A stretch of DNA of 58,861 nt from Chitinophagaceae bacterium (GTDB lineage: Bacteria > Bacteroidota > Bacteroidia > Chitinophagales > Chitinophagaceae). The DNA is taken from contig JABFRU010000045.1 in NCBI GenBank assembly GCA_013140985.1, positions 1 to 58,861 on the forward strand, written 5' to 3'. Both the position numbers and the translations under genes were made by a program. The notes beneath the pieces are model-generated. The model was not told where the DNA came from. It did no database searches and saw nothing but the letters and a program-made list of their open reading frames with translations. Within the stretch, counting starts at the first letter, position 1. Each line of letters begins with the position of its first letter. Positions 53,201 through 58,861 of this stretch are shown one piece after another.

Positions 53201-54332
53201 ATTCCCGGTTGGAACAACCCCGGTTACATTTACTGTTACAGACGATGGCGGAAATTCAGCCAACTGTTCATTTAATATCATAGTTAATGATACACAGGCT
53301 CCGACAGTTAACTGCCCGGCTAATATCACCGTTACTACACCTGTTGGTTCATGTACCGCAGTCGTAAATTATACAGTAACTGCTTCTGATAATTGCCCGG
53401 GTGCAACAGCTCAACTCGTATCAGGGCCTGCAAGCGGATCGTCATTCCCGATCGGAACAACTACGGTAACATGGAGAGCTGTTGATGCGGCAGGTAATGT
53501 TTCTGCAACAAACTGTTCATTCACCGTTACGGTGAATGATGCACAAATACCTAATATATCTGCACATCCTGCAAACCGTACCGTTTGTTTAGGCGCCACT
53601 GCAGTATTCAGCGTTACTGCTACCAATGCTGTAAGTTATCAATGGCAGACATGGAATGGAACTGCATGGGTGGATATACCGGGAGCAACAGCAGCGACCT
53701 ATACTATCAACAATGTAACACATGCCATGAATACGAATAGTTTCAGGGTAAGAGTAAATGGCCTTTGTACCCCTGTTATTTCCAATCATGCAACGTTGTA
53801 TGTGAATGCGCTGCCAATGATCAGCATACTGGCATCCGGGCCACTGGTACTGCTGCCAACCCAGACTGTAACACTTACAGCAATTGCCAGCCCGACCGGC
53901 GGTACGTATGTATGGCTGAAGAATAATACAGTGATAGCAGGTGCGACCACTTCAACACTTGGACCATTGACTGTATTGGATGCAGGCAGCTACACGGTTA
54001 CTTACACCGATCCGAATGGTTGTGTAAGTACTTCACAGGCATCTGTGGTCAGTGCATTGCCTTCAGGATATTTATTTATCTATCCGAATCCAAACACTGG
54101 CCAGTTCAATGTAAGGTTCTATAACCTGGTCAACGAAGAAGCGACCATAACTGTTTACAATTATCTTGGAGCAATAGTGTTCCAGAAGAAGTTCACTACA
54201 GGACCATTGCCGTATAGTATAGTGAATGTTGATCTTGGTCAGCGACTCGCCATTGGAACCTACCTGGTAGATGTCCGTAATTCGAAAGAAGAAAGGATCG
54301 GAGTAGAGAAGATCAGTGTCGGACGACAATAA
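50214..54332 (+). CDS. Large secreted multi-domain protein (Gly-rich, HYR repeats, T9SS sorting domain)
   Basis: 1372 residues. Signal peptide (about 1-20) is followed by a propeller-like domain (about 25-250: GFTITGMNGIATNPLTGEHF, NFSTLAFRPNGELYSITG). Ig-like segments come next (about 255-420). A glycine-rich domain (about 425-670) has runs such as GGGGGGASDVRQV and RIVAGGGGGSAGN. Three HYR-type modules each start CPANVT or CPANIT (about 700, 780 and 1030), an Ig-like YQWQ repeat lies near 1145, and the C-terminus carries PNPNTGQFNVRFY, a T9SS signal. No catalytic motif is seen. It is probably a surface adhesin or matrix protein, exported by the same T9SS as the M36 peptidase next door. Confidence 0.85.
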   Translation: MRKIYSLLLAVLLATSSQAQNSRTTDVLVGSSPFQDSMWTINLANYTIIRHLGPTLSGFTITGMNGIATNPLTGEHFIIMKVSGVSGRVLGKVNVQTGVCTQIGNMGDNFSTLAFRPNGELYSITGNGSATLPAETMYKIDTLTGAPTFYRTLGNGADGEVIAFNPDDNFFYHWSGNGTVVWERFQNDLDPIQPLTTPQNGEVFGALYAGGGKIWVSSIASDIRLWDIPTQTASPVLMNTPDDLRGLVRESCVSSITAGGPTILCSGGSVLLTINGGTGSYQWYQNGAPIGGANSSTYSAISAGMYNCIYADGCGLIDSVSTGINVTVNPTPTVNVISNQTVCNNAATVAVNFTGAVANTIYQWTNNTPSIGLPASGTGNIPSFIALNGTATPVTATITVTPTTNSAVINTTYAFTGAVQTWVVPAGVTSINIQAFGAQGNNNAAGAVRGGLGGLASGTLAVTPGETLWINVGGGAVTSATGGFNGGGNGGTTGTCLTALGGGGGGASDVRQVSNTLANRRIVAGGGGGSAGNRVAGCARGAGGGGGGGYYGGGGGSGYPGTTGVVPIGGTQVAGGAGGITGTTFGATNGLPGALGIGGAGGNEISSAQGGSLAVAFNAGNGGGLTGANGTQSGANDFTGQSGAGGSSYIGGVTGGITSAGVRTGNGQVIISYTLPVTPVICTGTPRTFTITVNPSPIVTCPANVTVTSAAGQCGAIVTYPPATATGTPAPVITYSIPSGSFFPSGVTTVTVTATNTCGSTVCTFTVTVLDTQPPTVTCPANVTASNTPNLCSAVVNYNFPSFTDNCQLFQAPATILAHGAGAITVAGNNLPGGFYFDLRNTTATPKLISSFDVRFGSTAFGAVPSPAPVSVFVTTAANTYVGNQTNAAAWTTIGANIPVTVAGPNSEFSTVNLPGGGFILPPNTTKGIYLMGTTSSLVYDGAATSNFNPITNGVLTLTPGQASSGLFVAALTPRVPNVRIKYITLSQTGPVSGSTFPVGTTPVTFTVTDDGGNSANCSFNIIVNDTQAPTVNCPANITVTTPVGSCTAVVNYTVTASDNCPGATAQLVSGPASGSSFPIGTTTVTWRAVDAAGNVSATNCSFTVTVNDAQIPNISAHPANRTVCLGATAVFSVTATNAVSYQWQTWNGTAWVDIPGATAATYTINNVTHAMNTNSFRVRVNGLCTPVISNHATLYVNALPMISILASGPLVLLPTQTVTLTAIASPTGGTYVWLKNNTVIAGATTSTLGPLTVLDAGSYTVTYTDPNGCVSTSQASVVSALPSGYLFIYPNPNTGQFNVRFYNLVNEEATITVYNYLGAIVFQKKFTTGPLPYSIVNVDLGQRLAIGTYLVDVRNSKEERIGVEKISVGRQ

Positions 54333-54360
54333 CAGAAGACGATGAGTTTAATAACTAATC

Positions 54361-54394
54361 ATCCCGTTTTAAAAGAGACGGGATGATTTTTTTT
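54361..54394 (+). terminator. Terminator of the 1372-residue protein gene
   Basis: Stem ATCCCGT/ACGGGAT with a 10-nt loop, then eight T (54387-54394). Confidence 0.85.
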
Positions 54395-54642
54395 GTAAAA
54401 AATATCTCCTGAAAAATTCTATCAATAAAGTCTCTGCTAATGATATATGCGGCCACTTTCCGGATGCTATGGTCGATTCCGGAAATTTCCGCTGTGCGGT
54501 GAATATAACCATGTGCGCCGCAACTGATGGCCAGCTTTTCGAAACAGGGTTCAAAAAGGATTGTAACAAGAATGATCTTTTGTTTTGGATTTTCCCATAC
54601 AATTCCGGACAGGAAACCCGGTCTATCAATCCAGGCAATGAT
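54395..54642. other. Region between two convergent terminators
   Basis: About 250 bp that should be read by neither flanking transcript. Short open frames exist on both strands but none has a signal, a family motif or a promoter. I see nothing convincing in it. Confidence 0.4.
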
Positions 54643-54677
54643 AAAAAAATCCCGTCCTGATTATCTCGGAACGGGAT
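54643..54677 (-). terminator. Minus-strand terminator downstream of the histidine kinase gene
   Basis: Stem ATCCCGT/ACGGGAT (54649-54677). On the minus strand it is followed by seven T (A-run 54643-54649). It lies 334 bp past the kinase stop codon. Bases 54678-55010 hold no gene that I can support. Confidence 0.7.
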
Positions 54678-55010
54678 CTGTACTTACTAAAAAATTAACG
54701 GGTCAACTTTGGGCGGATGGTTTTCAAAGGATGGTGGTTTAAAAGCGGGTTCAGATAGGTATTGGAATTTCGGTTTTCATCCGGATAAGGATTGGTCCCT
54801 CACTTAAACTTATACAAAGAAATACCGGATCCATATTACAACCAATAAAACAGGGCAGAGGTTCTGCCGTGCAATCATAAAATTTAGATTATGCTACGTA
54901 TTAATAGCTATAAGAGCTGCTCACAATTGTTATTGCGGAGACAGTAGAGTGGTGATTGCTGAATTAAATGGAGGATTGCGGCGATAACCGGATAGTTGTT
55001 AAGCGATAAC

Positions 55011-56939
55011 TTAATTATCAACGGGCAGTTCGATCAGCATTTCACAACCCTCCCCGGGGGCTGAGTGAAGTTCGAATTTTCCATTGAACATTTCTACCCG
55101 GTTCCGGATATTGGAGAGCCCGATGCCGCTGCGGCTGGCACCAGGATTGAACCCTTTTCCGTCATCTTTTATCTGCAGCACTGCCAAACCGGATCGTTTG
55201 CCGAGTGTGATGATTGTTTTTTTTGCGTGTGCATGCTTGACAATATTATTCAGTTGTTCCTGGATGATCCTGTAGAGGGCAAGTCTTTCGTTCTCATCAA
55301 GTGTATCCATAATCTCAACCGGCAGTTGCAGGTCGATCTCAAGCCCGGAGGAAAAGCTGATCAGTTCTGCAAATTCCCGTATGGAGGTTGCGATACCGGT
55401 AGCCCCTGCAGCAGGAGGTACCAAGGCCCTTGAAAGTCTTCTTATCTCCTCTATTGCCAGCATGATACTTTCCCGGCTCAGCGTAATTATTTCTTCCCGG
55501 TTGTCTGTACTTTTCAGCGCCATATCAAGGTATAATTTACCGGCTGCCAGTATCTGGTTCACATTATCATGCAACTCCATCCCGATCTCTTTTCTTTCCT
55601 TTTCCTGTCCGCTGATCGTTGCCTCCGTAATTTGTTTTTGACGGTTTAGTTTTTCCGCCATCAGTTTCTTTTTCTCCGTGATATCATGGAAATTAGTGAC
55701 AATGGCACGAACGTTCTGATCCTCCAGCCAGTTAACGATCGTGCCTTCAACCCAGCGGTAACTACCATCCGCATGCATGACCCTGAACGTGGACGAATAA
55801 GCAATGCTTTTACTGGCGAGTACCAATTGATTGAGTTCGGCAACAGCAGGATGATCATCGGGATGGATAATAGACAAAGCCCTTGCTCCCGCTAATCGTT
55901 CAGCCGGATAACCGCTGAGTTTTTGCATCGCAACGCTGGAAAATAAAATGCGCCCGTCTTCGTCGAGCATTGAGATCGCATCCACAGAGTTTTCAATCAA
56001 TGATTGAAATTTTTTGCTGCTCCGGTTGAGCTCAGCAGTACGTTCCTCTACTTTTTTCTCCAGGTCGAGGTTGAATTCATGCAGTGCTTTATCCTTTTTA
56101 TTGATGGAGGCTGCAGCCTGCAGGATCAAGAATAAAAAGACCATGATATTAGCGGCAGCAAAAATCGCAGTGCCGAAATTACCGGTGAAAAAACCCGCCT
56201 GCTGACCATAGATCCGCAACAGCCCCAGTAATACCGGTATGATCACTGCCAGCGGAAGTAAATAGCGGGCCATCCGGCTGCCGCTGTACTGGTTGGTAAG
56301 TGTCTTTAATATATAACTGCCTTTGCGGTTAAGCAGGAGTGATATGCTGGTAAGCAAAAAACACATGGCTGTTGGCACAGCCATTGGAATATAATTTGCA
56401 ATGCCATACAACTCGTGGGCATTGTACATATAACCTATCAAAGAAAGAAAAGCGCTGAAGGCAACGAGCAGGGTTAATATATCAGAAAGCTTATTCCATT
56501 TCCGGTTGATGCGGTAGGTCAGCAGCGCTATGCCCAGCAGCATAAAATTGAATGCTGTGTTCGGGGCCATCTGGTTACTGTGTCCTGTAAGCTTCTCGTT
56601 CTCTAATTTGTCAGCAAACAGTAACTGGTCGATGCCGGTTTCATAACCCGAGAGGTAGGAAATAATTTTGAGCAGGCCGATCGTTGCAATAAAAAAAGAG
56701 AGAATGGCCGCTAGCCGGGTGGGTCTTCTCAGGCGAAAATTCAGGATGATGACTACCGAGCAGGCGACAAATAAAATTGCGGTCAGCGGATTCATCGACA
56801 CGGCGCCGGGGAGTATTCTTTTCAGCGGACCGATATCAAATGACCAACCGGTTATCACAGCAGCGCAGCAGGTCACTACGAGGATGGGATACAGCAGCGG
56901 CAGAAGGTAGCCCTTGCTGATATGAGTTGGCTTGTGCAT
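55011..56939 (-). CDS. Membrane sensor histidine kinase (PAS, HisKA_3 type)
   Basis: 642 residues. Seven or eight hydrophobic segments fill the first 290 residues, followed by a coiled-coil linker (DLEKKVEERTAELNRS). A PAS domain (about 310-430: FQSLIENSVDAISMLDEDGR, FHDITEKKK) leads to a HisKA_3 dimerisation domain with the phospho-accepting His457 in MELHDNVNQIL. The HATPase ends the protein (N-box NNIVKHAHAK, G-boxes DDGKGFNPG and GIGLSNIRNRV). This NarL-type kinase would signal to a LuxR-family response regulator, but none is encoded nearby, so it is an orphan in this window. The stimulus is unknown. Confidence 0.9.
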   Translation of the reverse strand: MHKPTHISKGYLLPLLYPILVVTCCAAVITGWSFDIGPLKRILPGAVSMNPLTAILFVACSVVIILNFRLRRPTRLAAILSFFIATIGLLKIISYLSGYETGIDQLLFADKLENEKLTGHSNQMAPNTAFNFMLLGIALLTYRINRKWNKLSDILTLLVAFSAFLSLIGYMYNAHELYGIANYIPMAVPTAMCFLLTSISLLLNRKGSYILKTLTNQYSGSRMARYLLPLAVIIPVLLGLLRIYGQQAGFFTGNFGTAIFAAANIMVFLFLILQAAASINKKDKALHEFNLDLEKKVEERTAELNRSSKKFQSLIENSVDAISMLDEDGRILFSSVAMQKLSGYPAERLAGARALSIIHPDDHPAVAELNQLVLASKSIAYSSTFRVMHADGSYRWVEGTIVNWLEDQNVRAIVTNFHDITEKKKLMAEKLNRQKQITEATISGQEKERKEIGMELHDNVNQILAAGKLYLDMALKSTDNREEIITLSRESIMLAIEEIRRLSRALVPPAAGATGIATSIREFAELISFSSGLEIDLQLPVEIMDTLDENERLALYRIIQEQLNNIVKHAHAKKTIITLGKRSGLAVLQIKDDGKGFNPGASRSGIGLSNIRNRVEMFNGKFELHSAPGEGCEMLIELPVDN

Positions 56940-57128
56940 GTGCTGGCAGTAGCGATAATTTCCTTATCGTTATTACCGTTTAATGGTGGCCGAAAGTATG
57001 GATAATTGCAAGTATATGCTACGGACTTTTACTATGTAAATTTCCGATGGTGCCGAATGGCAGTGAAAAAATATTTCCAATAGAATCCCGGAAGCCGGGT
57101 TTCCGGTGATGATTTTTTTAGAAGATGT

Positions 57129-58691
57129 TTATTTGACAATAATCCCATTCGGATCTCTTACAAAAAGATAGGCATCGCTTTCAACAAAATCATTAGACTT
57201 TATCTCAACGGCGAAAGGCTTTCCCTCTTTCAATGAAAATTTTACAGGATAAATACCATAGCCAATGTTTGAATAGGTGATACGAAATTCATTATTGTCC
57301 ATATAGTCCATATAACCAACAAGGTCAGGATGATGCTGGAAACGGCAAATAAGCCCCTGCTCACTTTTACTGATCGTTATTTTCCCATACACCGTATTAA
57401 AATAATCACCGCTAAAGTCCACCAATTTTATTCCAGGCATATTTTTTTTATCAACCCTTGTTTTTAATGCAGCTACTTCATCATCCGTTTGTTTTTTGCC
57501 CTGCGTAAAAAATTCCCATTGTTGTTTGCTCCTGTCTGTATAGGGGACATTCATATAAGCATCGAGTATTTGATATCTCAATGCTTCAAAAAAATTCTGA
57601 TTATCATTATTGGTCAGAATAGTGATGCCCAGTTTTTCTTCCGGCACAAAACAAACATTGGTAACATGGCCAAAAGCGCCGCCGGTATGCCAGTACACTT
57701 GTCTTCCTGAATAATCAGTCATATATACACCCAATCCATAAGCCCTGAAATGTGTGGGAAATAAAGCTGACTTCCTGCTGCCTGTTAAAATATTGGCATC
57801 CCTTGTTCTTTGTACAACCTGCCAGGGAAGAATTTGTTTGCCATTATAACGGCCACTGTCCAATTGCATCAGCAGCCAATGGGTAAGATCATTTACATTA
57901 CTCACCATACTGGTAGCAGGGCCAAGATTGTCAACATTGTCAAAAGGAATTTTTGTGATCGAACTGTAAAGATTGTTATAAGGATAGGCTACATTATTTC
58001 TTGCTGCAAGGCCGGCTGTATTCATATAAGTATTATTCATGCCAAGCGGGTCGAGCATGTTTTCTTTTACATAATTCTCCCATGATTGACCGGTGACTTT
58101 TTCGAGTACTTGTCCTGCCACTAAAAAACCAGCATTGCAATAACCATAATCCTGCCTGAACTCACCCGGGGGTTTCAGGTACCGCATTTTCCATACAATA
58201 GAATCTTTGGGGAGATTAGAATCCCAAAAAGTAAAATCTCCCTGGAATGTTTTGGTGCCAAGCCGATGGCAAAGCATATCTTTTACATTGGCCATTTGCG
58301 TAGCGTTATCATCATACAATTTGAACCAGGGGATATATTTTGTGATCTTATCATTCAGTGAAAGTTTTTTCTCGTAGTCAAGTTTGGCAATGGAAGTGCC
58401 GGTAAATAATTTTGAATTGGAGGCGATGATGAATAAAGTATTCTCATCCACTTTATCATTCTTGCCCAGTTCTCTTACGCCGTATCCTTTTGACAGCACT
58501 ACCTTTCCATCTTTGACAATGGCGATTGCCAGGCCGGGCACCTGCCACTGCTGCATCCCTCTTTCAATATACTTGTCAAGACTGTCAGTAATAAAGGAAG
58601 GAGTTTGGGAGGAGGCCGGGGAAGAAAATAAAAAATAAGAAATAAACAATAAGGAATGAGAAAGTAGTGAAGCAGGCTTTTTCCTTTCCAT
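57129..58691 (-). CDS. Secreted serine hydrolase (class C beta-lactamase / penicillin-binding family)
   Basis: 520 residues from ATG 58691 (MERKKPASLLSHSLLFISYFLF, signal peptide). An in-frame TTG at 58760 lies in the heptad repeat and is rejected. The catalytic SxxK is SNSK (Ser91, Lys94) in FIIASNSKLFTG. The second motif is YCN in DYGYCNAGFLV, and the third is HTGG in YWHTGGAFGH in place of KTG. The C-terminal domain (from about 390) is a separate beta-rich DUF3471-like module. Family members are DD-peptidases, esterases or peptidases; beta-lactam hydrolysis cannot be claimed. Single leftward gene. Confidence 0.88.
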   Translation of the reverse strand: MERKKPASLLSHSLLFISYFLFSSPASSQTPSFITDSLDKYIERGMQQWQVPGLAIAIVKDGKVVLSKGYGVRELGKNDKVDENTLFIIASNSKLFTGTSIAKLDYEKKLSLNDKITKYIPWFKLYDDNATQMANVKDMLCHRLGTKTFQGDFTFWDSNLPKDSIVWKMRYLKPPGEFRQDYGYCNAGFLVAGQVLEKVTGQSWENYVKENMLDPLGMNNTYMNTAGLAARNNVAYPYNNLYSSITKIPFDNVDNLGPATSMVSNVNDLTHWLLMQLDSGRYNGKQILPWQVVQRTRDANILTGSRKSALFPTHFRAYGLGVYMTDYSGRQVYWHTGGAFGHVTNVCFVPEEKLGITILTNNDNQNFFEALRYQILDAYMNVPYTDRSKQQWEFFTQGKKQTDDEVAALKTRVDKKNMPGIKLVDFSGDYFNTVYGKITISKSEQGLICRFQHHPDLVGYMDYMDNNEFRITYSNIGYGIYPVKFSLKEGKPFAVEIKSNDFVESDAYLFVRDPNGIIVK

Positions 58692-58740
58692 ATAGTATGA
58701 TTTTAAGTATGAAAGTAGGAATAAAATAAAAAATGTCAGT

Positions 58741-58768
58741 TGTGAATGGTGAATCGTCAATCAAGAAT
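58741..58768. repeat. Heptad repeat upstream of the serine hydrolase gene
   Basis: Units TGTGAAT, GGTGAAT, CGTCAAT and CAAGAAT in tandem. Confidence 0.65.
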
Positions 58769-58806
58769 AGGAGATTGTTAACTTATGGCGTTTACAGGCA
58801 CAAGAC

Positions 58807-58833
58807 ACCCGACTAACGACTAATGACTGTTAC
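58807..58833. repeat. Heptad repeat at the right end of the window
   Basis: Units ACCCGAC, TAACGAC and TAATGAC. It resembles the right arm of the lgt island (ATGACTA, ACGACTC). No gene starts between here and the window end. Confidence 0.6.
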
Positions 58834-58861
58834 TTGTATTCCCCAAATACCTCCCTCAGCG

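Noticed and set aside
54369-54660. Short open frames on both strands after the secreted protein gene
   Set aside because: They lie between two convergent terminators and have no family motif, signal peptide or promoter.
1-58861. tRNA genes, rRNA genes, CRISPR arrays, prophage
   Set aside because: I scanned for conserved tRNA T-loop patterns, spaced identical repeats and phage structural genes and saw none; a dedicated tRNA search was not possible here.

Overview
This window is a chromosomal segment of a Bacteroidota bacterium, most likely of the Chitinophagaceae. Six things point there. Promoters match the Bacteroidota consensus (-7 TAnnTTTG, sometimes with TTTG 19 bp upstream). Two large secreted proteins end in a PNPN-type type IX secretion (T9SS) sorting domain. 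There are many small lipoproteins with a short SC/AC lipobox. Two TonB-dependent receptors begin with a carboxypeptidase-like (CarboxypepD_reg) domain. A DUF4249 lipoprotein is present, and so is a short primary sigma factor of the Bacteroidota type. No tRNA, rRNA, CRISPR array, prophage or classical composite transposon was recognised. The content is mostly housekeeping, with a few mobile or repetitive intrusions.

Layout. 1-4.7 kb: small lipoprotein, DEAD-box RNA helicase, then an aminotransferase/prephenate dehydrogenase pair with a 4-bp overlap. 4.8-5.67 kb: a transposase-like gene of the REP-associated tyrosine transposase (RAYT) type with a cluster of REP-like palindromes, flanked by two copies of the promoter and first codons of the next gene. 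5.6-8.8 kb: histidine degradation genes (formiminotransferase-cyclodeaminase fusion and formimidoylglutamase-like). 8.8-16.5 kb: TPR protein, ABC-F ATPase and a TonB receptor. 17-23.2 kb: GYF_2 membrane protein, exported caspase-like peptidase and two paralogous exported proteins. 23.2-29.4 kb: thrS-infC, a large zinc metalloprotease, then rpmI-rplT. 29.4-37.4 kb: small lipoproteins, a DUF2200 protein, arginine decarboxylase, Hsp20, bacilliredoxin, Lgt and the primary sigma factor. 37.5-41.3 kb: a leftward metal-uptake-like cluster (small His/Cys protein, TonB receptor, Fur-family regulator frameshifted in an A8 run) driven by a promoter with an embedded palindrome. 41.5-45.6 kb: DUF4249 lipoprotein, trxB, folB, glnS. 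45.7-54.3 kb: an M36 metalloprotease and a 1372-residue adhesin-like protein, both T9SS cargo. 54.4-58.7 kb: sensor histidine kinase and a serine hydrolase.

The most noteworthy signals are non-genic. (1) REP-like palindromes with core TCCC-NNN-GGGA sit beside the RAYT gene, and a related palindrome is inserted in frame in the aminotransferase 2.6 kb away. (2) The start of the ftcD gene is duplicated on both sides of the RAYT module. (3) A family of degenerate 7-bp-period repeat islands occurs at about ten places, one of them translated inside the ABC-F linker. (4) The Fur-family gene is broken by one extra A. (5) Several genes have a start codon only 7-8 nt after the -7 element, which predicts leaderless mRNAs. 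All functional statements come from reading motifs by eye; no database search was run.
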